From Pseudomonadota bacterium (lineage in GTDB: Bacteria > Desulfobacterota > Desulfovibrionia > Desulfovibrionales > Desulfovibrionaceae), in assembly GCA_023433925.1 (NCBI GenBank), contig JAEYTO010000058.1:1-38748 (forward strand): a stretch of 38,748 nucleotides of DNA, given 5' to 3'. Positions 28,184-38,137 of this stretch are shown piece by piece. The position numbers were made by a program, and so were the translations under genes. The notes below the pieces were generated by a model that did no database searches, had not been told where the DNA came from, and worked only from the letters and a program-made list of their open reading frames with translations. Positions within the stretch are counted from its first letter, which is position 1. Every line of letters starts with the position of its first letter.

Positions 28184-29830
28184 ATGGACGGACGGAGCTG
28201 GCTGCGGGTTGCGATGGACATGATCCGGGAGGCGCGCTTTCCGGTCATGCTTGCGCTCATCTGCGTCTTTACGTTCGTTGTCCATGCCGATGTCCTGCCG
28301 GTCTCGCTCATGGAGGCCCGGAACCTGATCGCCGCCCGCGAGATGCTTCAGGACGGGCACTGGCTCCTGCCGACCATGAACGGCTCGCTACGCCTGGCCA
28401 AGCCGCCACTCCCGACCTGGCTTTCGGCCGCCGCTGGCCTGCTTGCCGGCGATCCTTCCAGCCTGGCCGCCCTGAGACTGCCCGCAGCCATGGCTTCCCT
28501 GCTCATGGTGCTCGCCGTGTACGGCCTCGGCAGACGGATCCTGGACAGTCGGCGCGGGGCCTTCCTGGCGGCGGCCGTCCTGGCCACGAGCTATTTGTCC
28601 ATGGCCACGGGCAGGCAGGCCACATGGGACGCCTACTGCCACAGCTTCATGCTCTTGGCCTTGTGGGCCCTGGTCACCGGCCTGGACAAGCCAGGCCAAG
28701 GCCGTGCCGTATTCGTCCTGGCCGGAAGCTGCATGGGGCTGTCGCTCATGAGCAAGGGACCGGTTTCGTTCTATGCGCTGCTTCTGCCCTTCGTGCTGGC
28801 TCGAGGGCTCGCCTCCGGCCTTGGCTTCCAGCGCCCGCGCTGGAGCCAGGCCCTTCTGACCGTGGCGGCTCTGCTCGCCGTGGCAGCTCCGTGGCCACTG
28901 CTCATGCTGGCCTCGGCCTCGGGGCAATCGGTGGCGGTGATTCAGGCGGAGGTGGGCGCCTGGGGCGCGCGCCATGTGCAGAGCGTGCTGTACTACGCCA
29001 ACTTCCCGTTCATGACCGGCGTCTGGTCGCTCCTGACCCTGGGCGCCCTGGTCACGGCCTGCGCCGGCATGAGGACAGGCCAAGACGGAAGACGCCGGTT
29101 CTGCCTGCTCTGGCTGGCGCTGACTCTGGCGCTTTTGGGCCTCGTGCCGGAGAAGAAGGAGCGCTACCTGCTGCCGGCCCTGATCCCGTTGGCCATGCTC
29201 GTCGGCGATTACCTCGATTCGCTCCTGAGGGCAGCGCGGAATGGCCGGTTGCGCCGGATCGACAAGATGCTGCTGCGGCTGCACGCGGGTATTCTCGCGG
29301 CAATCTCCCTGGCGGTCCTGGTCGCCGCCGCGCTCCTGCCGTACTTCGGCCACGGTGCGGCCCGGCCCGTGACGCTGGCGGCAGTCGCGGCGGTCTACGC
29401 CACCCTGTCCGCCGTGCTCGTTTCCTCGCTGCGCCTGCTGAACGTGCAGCGCATCCTGGCGGCATCCGTGGCCCTGGTGGCCGTATTCTGGCTGTTGCCG
29501 CTTCCGCTGGCCTCGTCGGCGGGGCTGATGGGACACCGCTACAGGCCGCTCGCCGCCATTCGCAATGCGCGGGAGGTCCATGACTTGGAGCTGTACGCTT
29601 TGGGCAATATCGACGAACGCATGGTCTGGCACGCCGGCCGGCGCATCGCCCCTTGGCAGGCGGCTCCGGGCAGACCGCTCGCGCTTCCCGTGGCCGTGCT
29701 TTCCGAGACGCCGCTTGGAGATGTTCCCGAGGCTCTTTCGGGCCGCGCTTCGTCCATCCGGCCTGTCGCGGCCTACTGCGTGGATGAGCCGAGCTGCGGC
29801 CGGAAGTTGCACCTGTACATCATCGAATGA
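28184..29830 (+). CDS. ArnT/PMT-family membrane glycosyltransferase
   Basis: 548 residues from the ATG at 28184, which has GGGAGG ten bases upstream. About eleven to twelve membrane helices, with a first extracytoplasmic loop MEARNLIAAREML (about 43-55) followed by a KPPLPTW motif (73-79), as in the GT-C fold of ArnT and dolichyl-phosphate-mannose mannosyltransferases. The usual DEAR of that loop reads MEAR here, keeping the Glu but losing the Asp often used in catalysis. It would transfer a sugar from a lipid phosphate carrier to an envelope acceptor on the periplasmic face. It stands alone; the last codons overlap the chimeric remnant on the other strand. Confidence 0.88.
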   Translation: MDGRSWLRVAMDMIREARFPVMLALICVFTFVVHADVLPVSLMEARNLIAAREMLQDGHWLLPTMNGSLRLAKPPLPTWLSAAAGLLAGDPSSLAALRLPAAMASLLMVLAVYGLGRRILDSRRGAFLAAAVLATSYLSMATGRQATWDAYCHSFMLLALWALVTGLDKPGQGRAVFVLAGSCMGLSLMSKGPVSFYALLLPFVLARGLASGLGFQRPRWSQALLTVAALLAVAAPWPLLMLASASGQSVAVIQAEVGAWGARHVQSVLYYANFPFMTGVWSLLTLGALVTACAGMRTGQDGRRRFCLLWLALTLALLGLVPEKKERYLLPALIPLAMLVGDYLDSLLRAARNGRLRRIDKMLLRLHAGILAAISLAVLVAAALLPYFGHGAARPVTLAAVAAVYATLSAVLVSSLRLLNVQRILAASVALVAVFWLLPLPLASSAGLMGHRYRPLAAIRNAREVHDLELYALGNIDERMVWHAGRRIAPWQAAPGRPLALPVAVLSETPLGDVPEALSGRASSIRPVAAYCVDEPSCGRKLHLYIIE

Positions 29831-30089
29831 GCCCCGCGATCCGTGCGAGCACCGCATCCAGCTCTTCCGGATCGAAGGGCTTGGCCAGGTAGTCGTCCAT
29901 GCCGGCGGCCAGGAACTGCTCGCGGTCGCGCGTGACGCGGATTTCCACTGACCGCGTACGGCGCCCGAACTCGTTCATGATGCGCAGCCAGTCTGCGAAA
30001 AGACTGGCCTGCTCCGGCTTCAGGCGCTCGGTGGTCTGGGGCAGGCTTGCAGGCTCGCGGGTCGTGCGCGGTCTTGCACTGTCATGCAT
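29820..30089 (-). pseudogene. Three-piece chimeric gene remnant (nucleotidyltransferase-like start plus hybrid-kinase pieces)
   Basis: An open frame of 89 residues made of parts of other genes in this window. Residues about 14-40 (including SLPQTTERLKPEQ, then LFADWLRIMNEFG) are a close match to residues 11-38 of the nucleotidyltransferase-fold protein at 25294-26091. Then VEIRVTRDR equals residues 539-547 of the hybrid kinase at 32288-34630. The rest, EQFLAAGMDDYLAKPF onward, equals that kinase from residue 745. The two kinase pieces meet at a 7-base microhomology (CGGTCGC, 29923-29929), removing about 195 codons. None of the parts is a complete domain, so a decayed remnant is likelier than a gene. 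Confidence 0.8.
29835..29929 (+). repeat. 95-bp direct repeat, outer copy of hybrid-kinase 3' end
   Basis: Identical over all 95 bases to 32312-32406, in the same orientation, 2477 bases away. It is the 3' end of a receiver-domain gene without the rest. Together the two copies flank the cytochrome peroxidase gene and repeat copy 4. Confidence 0.95.
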
Positions 30090-30193
30090 GGAGAAGGGCC
30101 GCCTCGCGGCGGCCCCTGCCTGGCTCGGATCGATCGCTAGCGTGAACCGCGCGCGATCTCGGGCGGCCGTCCAGCCAAGCCTTCCAAGGCGGA

Positions 30194-31792
30194 TCACTTC
30201 TTCTCGGCCTTGGTCTCCTTGTACGGCGTCGGCGCCTTGGGCGTATGCTCGTCGGTCAGCGTCTGCATATAGGCCACAATGGCGGCCTCCTCATCAAGGG
30301 TGAGCTTCAAGTCTCCGAAAATGAAGGGAGGGTTGCCCAATACCGCGCCAATCGTCGGGCTGCCGACCTGGGCGGTATCATAGGCCGGCACCGGCCAGCA
30401 GTTGTTGGCCAGAGCCTCCTTCTCCGTCTCGATGCCCTCCGGGCACTGAGTTATGCCAAAGATTCCGGCGGATTCGCCCCCGATAAGAGCCGTGTTGTAG
30501 AAATGGACGATGCTCTCCATGCTCTTGAACCAGCCGTTATGGGTGTAACTCTTTGTGAATCCTTTGCCTTTGCGCTTATCAACGTTGCGTATGGTTGGAG
30601 TCTTGAAGAATCCCCGGTGATCACAGTTCGGATTAAACCCTATGCAATTTTCAGGAATCTGGCCTGCAATGCCAGTTAGCCCAGCCAAACCAAGATCGGG
30701 ATCAATAATTGAGCCATCCGCATTGTAGCCTGTGGGTATTTCCGGATTTCGCGGCGTGCCGATATTGTGGTAGCCATCGTCGGCGTAGAGCTGATCTTTC
30801 TCCTCGCCGTTGTCCACGCCGGGGTTGTCGCTGTGGCAGAATGAACAGCCTGCGTTCTTCCCTCCGGGATTCAAAGGGGAAGCGATCCCATAGAACAGAT
30901 CGTGACCCAGGTTTTCCTGCTCGGTAAAGCCTACGAGCGGAAAGCCGCCTGGGGTGTCATCCACATCGATGCCTCGAATCTCTCGGGCCAAGGCCTTGTC
31001 ACGTTTGGAGCTGAAGGAGTTGAGGTCCGGCGATGTCTGCCAGGCGCACACCGCCAGCATGAGCCGCTTGAAGCTGATGTCGTAGGCGCGCTCCAACTCG
31101 ACATCCGGGGCAATCTCGGCCACGGGATCATCGCCGCAGTCGAGTTCAACGCCCCAGACCTGCTCATACAGCGTGGCGTATTTCGACGACGCCACATGCT
31201 GGCAAACGGCTTGGCGATCAATATTCTGCTCGACCGGATTGGGCATGGGATTCAAGGCCTGATCAGCCGTTGGCCCGAAGTAGCGGGCATAGGCCGAGAC
31301 GTCTCCCGGCAGGGGGGCGCCGCTGGTGTCGTAAAAGATTTCCCGTCCAATGTGCCTTGTGGCGTTTTCCGGGAATAGCGCGGATGCATTGCCCTCCGCG
31401 CGTCCATTCCAGAAATTGCCGCCGCAGAGGCCGGGAATGCCGAAGGGGCAGTTCTTGAGAGGCGGGATCAGACTTGCATACGCATTGGCCGGCGGTTTGA
31501 GATTGCCGACGGTGTGCGGGTTGGCGCCGGTGATCGCCACCTGATGCAGGTTGATTCCGGCGATGCTTCCTGTTCCGCCGGTCGCGGGGTCATGGCACGT
31601 CACACAGGCCATGCGGGAAGGCGAGGATATCTTGTCGAAGAAGACATATTTCCCCAATAACTCTATCTTAGATAAACCAGAATCATAGTCTTGTGCATTG
31701 GCATTGGAGTAGAAAAGAATTATGAGGGTGGAGAGGGTGAAAATGCCAATGAGGATGAATTTGCCGCGCTTGATGATTGGGCATTCCGTCAT
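30194..31792 (-). CDS. Diheme cytochrome c peroxidase/MauG family protein
   Basis: 532 residues with an N-terminal signal anchor or signal peptide (about 10-33, ending SNANA), so periplasmic. Two heme c sites: CVTCH (63-67) and CSFCH (316-320), the diheme arrangement of bacterial cytochrome c peroxidases and MauG. GFFKTPTIRNVDKRKG and YTHNGWFKSMESIVHFYN match the family's second domain. It is longer than typical CcpA proteins (about 340 residues) and has some nine further cysteines (for example C115, C123, C197, C219, C249), which suggests disulfides. The start has GGAGG upstream. Base composition is clearly lower in G+C than its neighbours and it is flanked by a direct repeat, both signs of recent arrival. 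Confidence 0.9.
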   Translation of the reverse strand: MTECPIIKRGKFILIGIFTLSTLIILFYSNANAQDYDSGLSKIELLGKYVFFDKISSPSRMACVTCHDPATGGTGSIAGINLHQVAITGANPHTVGNLKPPANAYASLIPPLKNCPFGIPGLCGGNFWNGRAEGNASALFPENATRHIGREIFYDTSGAPLPGDVSAYARYFGPTADQALNPMPNPVEQNIDRQAVCQHVASSKYATLYEQVWGVELDCGDDPVAEIAPDVELERAYDISFKRLMLAVCAWQTSPDLNSFSSKRDKALAREIRGIDVDDTPGGFPLVGFTEQENLGHDLFYGIASPLNPGGKNAGCSFCHSDNPGVDNGEEKDQLYADDGYHNIGTPRNPEIPTGYNADGSIIDPDLGLAGLTGIAGQIPENCIGFNPNCDHRGFFKTPTIRNVDKRKGKGFTKSYTHNGWFKSMESIVHFYNTALIGGESAGIFGITQCPEGIETEKEALANNCWPVPAYDTAQVGSPTIGAVLGNPPFIFGDLKLTLDEEAAIVAYMQTLTDEHTPKAPTPYKETKAEKK

Positions 31793-31975
31793 GTGCTACC
31801 TCCATCATGCGTTTATATAAACTCCATTTTAGAATCCTGGCTATGGGTTGAGTATGGGTTCTATTTTAATTTATTGGTCAACATGATGAGTCATAAATAA
31901 TTTATCTTAGCCGATCTTGATGTCTGGCAATGATTGTTTTTGCCGCGTAATCCAATGCCATTGGGAGTTTAGTTT
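31793..31975 (-). other. AT-rich leader of the cytochrome peroxidase gene
   Basis: A stretch far richer in A+T than the rest of the window, with TTTATATAAA and a TTGACC on the minus strand. It probably contains the promoter of the cytochrome peroxidase, but no pair of boxes with proper spacing stands out. Confidence 0.4.
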
Positions 31976-32100
31976 AGAGCATTTGCTTTTGAAAATGCTC
32001 TGCAAGCCATGCGTCGGCATGGCTTGCCGCCGCGTGGGCCTGGGCGCAATCCGCTTGCGCCGCCAACGCCGGAGCGAGGGTCTCAAAGTCAAACTGCTCT
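31976..32100 (+). repeat. Dispersed structured repeat, copy 4 (best-formed)
   Basis: The most regular copy. Ends AGAGCA and TGCTCT are inverted. Helix 1: AGAGCATTT with AAATGCTCT. Helix 2: GCAAGCCATGC-GTCG-GCATGGCTTGC, 11 bp perfect (32002-32027). Helix 3: GGCGCAA-TCCGC-TTGCGCC, 7 bp perfect (32043-32061). The tail GTCTCAAAGTCAAAC precedes the right end. The following 187 bases (32101-32287) hold nothing I recognise. Confidence 0.9.
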
Positions 32101-32287
32101 AGAAGTTGGCGTTCCGCTTTCCGCCTGGCAGACTTTCTTTGCGAAAAACGGCTTCGTCGTCAGGCGGGATTGCACGTGGACAGGTCGGCGTGCGTGCTGG
32201 AACGATACGCCTTGCTATCAATGGTGGTCGCGGCCTCGTTCTCCCCCGGACGCGCTTGGACAGGTTCTGCTTCGGGCGCTGGGCCGA

Positions 32288-34630
<2,343 letters not shown>

Positions 34631-34912
34631 GTGGTGTGGACCAGCCTTTGATTTGTACGATGCCGAGCCGAGTCCAGGGGCGGCCGGACAGCGAGAGAGT
34701 AAGTATGGAACCTGGGCGGGCAAGCGTGGACAAGGCAACAAGGCGAGCCGTGTGGCGTATTGGCGATGGATCTGGCCGGCATCCGCGCTGCAAGGCGTTT
34801 CGGGGCTTGGCCATGTCAGGAACGGGGCGGGCCAGGTCCGGCCGCTTCGGTCCCGGACGCCAGTCGTCGCGGCGCGGGCCTGCCCGCGATGCCCCTGAGC
34901 CTTGGTCGGGTG
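34631..34912. other. Intergenic region between divergent hybrid kinase and surE genes
   Basis: About 280 bases, GC-rich, with no supported gene. It must contain the hybrid-kinase promoter on the minus strand, but I see no clear boxes. Confidence 0.4.
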
Positions 34913-34942
34913 TTGCGGCATTATCATACTTTCATATATAGT
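34913..34942 (+). promoter_or_regulatory. Candidate sigma-70 promoter of the surE-fba unit
   Basis: TTGCGG (34913-34918) and TATAGT (34937-34942) are 18 bases apart in a short AT-rich island, followed by TATTTT. About 115 bases remain to the surE start. Confidence 0.5.
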
Positions 34943-35064
34943 TATTTTCTGGCACTACCGGCGTGGCGGCGCGCTCGGCCTCTTGGATCGCGAGGGCGCG
35001 GCGAATCGGGCGAAGAAGTGTCCGGGACCTCCCCAAAGGGCCTTGAATCGGCTAGAGAGGACCG

Positions 35065-35823
35065 ATGCGAATATTATTGACCAACGACGACGGCATCCAG
35101 GCCCCCGGGCTGCGCGCGCTCTACGGTGAGCTCACGCGGGCGGGCTTCGACGTGCGCTGCGTGGCGCCCATCTCCGAGATGAGCGCCGTGGGGCACGCCA
35201 TCACCTTCGCCATGCCCCTGCGGGTCAAGGAGTTCGTGGAGAACGGCTTCCGGGGCCAGGGCGTGTCCGGCACGCCGGCCGACTGCGTCAAGCTGGGCAT
35301 CAGCACGCTCCTGGACGCCAAGCCCGACCTTGTGGTCTCGGGCATCAACGCCGGGGCCAACGTGGGTGTGGACATCCTCTACTCGGGCACGGTATCGGCG
35401 GCCACCGAGGGCGCGCTCATGGGCTATCCGGCCCTGGCCGTGTCCATGGACACGTTTCATCTCCGCGACCCGCGCGAGCAGGCGGCCTGGGCCGCGCGCT
35501 TCGTCGCCGGATTCGACTGGCAGGCCGTCCCCGAGCGCACCGTGCTCAACCTGAACTTCCCGGACCGGCCCGTGGCCGAGACCAAGGGCCTCAGGCTCTG
35601 CCGCCAGACCCCTGTGCCCTACGACGACTGGTACGAGCGGCGCGAGGACCCTCGCGGCCGGCCCTATTACTGGCTGGATGGACTCATACCGCCCGAGAGG
35701 CTCGACGCGGAATCGGACCGCGCCCGGCTCACCGAGGGCTGGATCACGCTCACGCCGCTGCGCTTCGATTTCACCTGCGAGCGCACGCTGGAATACCTGA
35801 CGCGGAACCTGAAGGGATTCTGA
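35065..35823 (+). CDS. surE: 5'/3'-nucleotidase SurE
   Basis: 252 residues, the usual length. SurE removes phosphate from nucleoside monophosphates and is linked to stationary-phase survival. The metal site is given by TNDDGIQAPG (6-15), the Ser/Asn motif GHAI (about 50), GTPADC (72-77) and SGINAGANVG (92-101). LNLNFPD in the second half is also typical. The start follows GAGAGGACC. It begins a plus-strand set with the aldolase gene 68 bases downstream and GAPDH after that, so it may be co-transcribed with glycolytic genes. Confidence 0.95.
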   Translation: MRILLTNDDGIQAPGLRALYGELTRAGFDVRCVAPISEMSAVGHAITFAMPLRVKEFVENGFRGQGVSGTPADCVKLGISTLLDAKPDLVVSGINAGANVGVDILYSGTVSAATEGALMGYPALAVSMDTFHLRDPREQAAWAARFVAGFDWQAVPERTVLNLNFPDRPVAETKGLRLCRQTPVPYDDWYERREDPRGRPYYWLDGLIPPERLDAESDRARLTEGWITLTPLRFDFTCERTLEYLTRNLKGF

Positions 35824-35891
35824 TCGACACCCACGCCAGCCGGCGACGCCCAAGGGATGGGACCGGGCGGCCGGCAACCAAGGAGGAAGCC

Positions 35892-36821
35892 ATGCCTCTC
35901 GTGTCCCCGGCCGAGATGTTCAAGAAGGCCTATGCCGGCGGCTACGCCGTCGGCGCGTTCAACGTCAACAACATGGAGATCATCCAGGGCATCATGGCCG
36001 CCGGCGAGGAGGAGCGCGCGCCGCTCATCCTGCAAGTCTCGGCGGGCGCGCGGAAGTACGCGGGCCAGGACTACATCATGAAGCTCATGGAGGCCGCCGT
36101 GGCCCGCACCGATTTGCCCGTGGCCCTGCACCTGGACCATGGCCAGGACTTTCAGATCTGCAAGGAAGTCATCGACGCGGGCTTCACCTCGGTCATGATC
36201 GACGGCTCGCACCTGCCCTACGAGGAGAACGTCAAGGTCACCAAGGCCGTGGTCGAGTGCGCCCACGCCAAGGGCGTGTGGGTCGAGGGCGAGCTCGGGG
36301 TGCTGGCCGGCGTGGAGGACGAGGTGCGCGCCGAGAAGACCATCTACACCGACCCGGACCAGGCCGTGGATTTCGTCAAGCGCACGGGCTGCGACTCCCT
36401 GGCCATCGCCATCGGCACATCCCACGGCGCGTACAAGTTCAAGCAGGGCTCCAACCCGACCCTGGATTTCGAGCGGCTGGACAAGATCGGCAAGCTCCTG
36501 CCCGGCTACCCCATCGTGCTCCACGGCGCGTCCAGCGTGCCGCCCGAGTTCGTTGACATGGCCAACAAGTACGGCGGCAAGGTCGGCGGGGCCATGGGCG
36601 TGCCCGAGGACCTGCTGCGCAAGGCCGCGGGCATGGCCGTGTGCAAGATCAATATCGACACGGACATCCGCCTGGCCATGACCGCCGTGATCCGCAAGCA
36701 TTTCGCCGAGAAACCCGAGGACTTCGACCCGCGCGCGTACCTCAAGCCGGCCCGCGAGGCGGTCAAGCAGATGGTCCAGCGCAAGATGCGCAACGTGCTC
36801 GGCTGCTCGGGCAAGGCCTAG
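35892..36821 (+). CDS. fba: Class II fructose-1,6-bisphosphate aldolase
   Basis: 309 residues. Zn-dependent aldolase that splits fructose-1,6-bisphosphate in glycolysis or makes it in gluconeogenesis. Seen: GAFNVNNMEIIQG (18-30), the catalytic Asp and Zn-His in HLDHGQDF (79-86), DGSHLPYEENV, the Zn ligands in GTSHGAYKF and LHGASSVP, and KINIDTDIR near the C-terminus, which binds the phosphate. An AAGGAGGAAG site makes the start certain. GAPDH, the enzyme two steps on, follows 126 bases later, so the pair supplies the middle of glycolysis. Confidence 0.96.
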   Translation: MPLVSPAEMFKKAYAGGYAVGAFNVNNMEIIQGIMAAGEEERAPLILQVSAGARKYAGQDYIMKLMEAAVARTDLPVALHLDHGQDFQICKEVIDAGFTSVMIDGSHLPYEENVKVTKAVVECAHAKGVWVEGELGVLAGVEDEVRAEKTIYTDPDQAVDFVKRTGCDSLAIAIGTSHGAYKFKQGSNPTLDFERLDKIGKLLPGYPIVLHGASSVPPEFVDMANKYGGKVGGAMGVPEDLLRKAAGMAVCKINIDTDIRLAMTAVIRKHFAEKPEDFDPRAYLKPAREAVKQMVQRKMRNVLGCSGKA

Positions 36822-36876
36822 CCCGCCAAGGCCCCGGCCGGTCCGCCGGGCGGGAAGGCGCGGAAGGGCGGCGGGG

Positions 36877-36907
36877 TTGCGCTCGCGCATGGAAACTGGT
36901 CTATACT
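36877..36907 (+). promoter_or_regulatory. Candidate internal promoter of the GAPDH gene
   Basis: TTGCGC (36877-36882) and TATACT (36902-36907) with a 19-base spacer, slightly long. The -10 is good. It would let GAPDH be made at a higher level than the aldolase before it. Confidence 0.4.
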
Positions 36908-36947
36908 GGGAGCTTTGATCGGCAACCTTTCACTCGGGAGAAAAGAT

Positions 36948-37940
36948 ATGGCGATCAAGATCGGACTCAACGGCTTCGGCCGCATCGGCAAGAGCCTGGC
37001 GCGCCTCATGATCCAGGACAAGGACGTGGAGCTGGTCGTGTTCAACGCGCGCAAGGACCCGTCCATTTATGCCTACACCTTCAAGTACGACTCGGTGCAC
37101 GGCAACTGGAAGGGCGAGGTCAAGGCCGACAAGGACGGCATCATCGTGGACGGCAAGAAGATCCGCATGACCAGCGATGAGGCCGGCAAGTGGCAGTGGG
37201 GCAAGCTCGGCGTGGACATCGTGGTCGAGGCCACGGGCAAGTTCCGCGACCGCGAGTCCTGCCAGAAGCACCTGGACTGCGGGGCCAAGAAGGTCATCAT
37301 AAGCGCGCCGGGCAAGGGTGTGGACGCGACCCTGGTCTACAACGTGAACCACCAGGGCTACGACCCCAAGACGCAGCACATCCTGTCCAGCGCCTCGTGC
37401 ACGACCAACTGCCTTGCGCCCGCGGCCAAGGTGCTGCACGAGAAGTTCGTCATCAAGCAGGCGGTCATGACCACGGTGCACGCCTACACCACGAGCCAGG
37501 CCATCCTGGACAGCGCCCAGCCCAAGGACCCGCGCCGTGGCCGCGCCGCCGCGCTTAACCTCGTGCCCACGACCACGGGTGCGGCCAAGGCCATCAGCGA
37601 GGTCATCCCGGACCTCAAGGGCAAGATAGAAGGCATGGCCGTGCGCGCGCCGACGCCGGTGGGCTCCCTCGTGGACCTCGCGTGCGTGGTGGAGAAGTCC
37701 ACCTCCAAGGATGAGGTCAACGCGGCGCTCAAGGCCGCGGCCAACGAGACCCTGGGCTACACCGAGGAGTATATCGTGTCCTGCGACATCGTGGGCGACA
37801 CGCACGGCGGCGTTGTGGACGGCCTGAGCACCATGGTCAGCGGCGGCACGCTGGTCAAGGTGCTCGTGTGGTACGACAACGAGATGGGCTTCAACCACCA
37901 GCTCCTGCGCACCATCAAGTACGTGGGCTCCAAGCTGTAG
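36948..37940 (+). CDS. gap: Glyceraldehyde-3-phosphate dehydrogenase
   Basis: 330 residues from the ATG at 36948, which has GGGAGAAAAG upstream and gives the usual MAIKIGLNGFGRIG opening. The nucleotide-binding glycine motif is GLNGFGRIGK. The catalytic Cys is in SASCTTNCLAP and the His in TVHAYTTSQ; RRGRAAALNLVPTTTGAAKA and WYDNEMGF are standard. At the end of strand 2 the protein reads FNARKDPS, with Ala where NAD-specific enzymes usually have Asp (position 32-type residue) and Arg next to it. That change could relax NAD/NADP choice. The enzyme oxidises glyceraldehyde-3-phosphate in glycolysis. Confidence 0.96.
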   Translation: MAIKIGLNGFGRIGKSLARLMIQDKDVELVVFNARKDPSIYAYTFKYDSVHGNWKGEVKADKDGIIVDGKKIRMTSDEAGKWQWGKLGVDIVVEATGKFRDRESCQKHLDCGAKKVIISAPGKGVDATLVYNVNHQGYDPKTQHILSSASCTTNCLAPAAKVLHEKFVIKQAVMTTVHAYTTSQAILDSAQPKDPRRGRAAALNLVPTTTGAAKAISEVIPDLKGKIEGMAVRAPTPVGSLVDLACVVEKSTSKDEVNAALKAAANETLGYTEEYIVSCDIVGDTHGGVVDGLSTMVSGGTLVKVLVWYDNEMGFNHQLLRTIKYVGSKL

Positions 37941-37958
37941 TAAATGCAGGGAAGAGCT

Positions 37959-37981
37959 GAGAGAGGGCAGCGCCCTCTCTC
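37959..37981 (+). terminator. Hairpin after the GAPDH gene
   Basis: GAGAGAGGGC-AGC-GCCCTCTCTC, a perfect 10-bp stem 18 bases after the GAPDH stop. There is no T tract directly after it. The same stem, with a changed loop, occurs at 36-60. Confidence 0.5.
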
Positions 37982-38009
37982 GGGCGGACTGCTGACAAAC
38001 CGGTTTTTT

Positions 38010-38049
38010 GCGAGAGAGGCCCCTTTTTGAAAAAAGGGGCCTCTCTCGC
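38010..38049. other. Long perfect hairpin between convergent genes
   Basis: A 19-bp perfect inverted repeat, GCGAGAGAGGCCCCTTTTT with its complement, around a 2-base centre. It lies between the GAPDH gene and the convergent unidentified gene at the right edge. It contains its T runs inside the stem and could act as a terminator in both directions. Confidence 0.6.
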
Positions 38050-38137
38050 GCTCTCTCCAACAAAAACTTTTGGTATTATTTCAGCATACTGCCGGGGCGG
38101 GGCCATATACGCCGCACCGCCCCGCAAACGGCCCTGG

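Noticed and set aside
34946..34962. TGGCACTACCGGCG as a second sigma-54 promoter upstream of surE
   Set aside because: The GG and GC pairs are ten bases apart instead of twelve.
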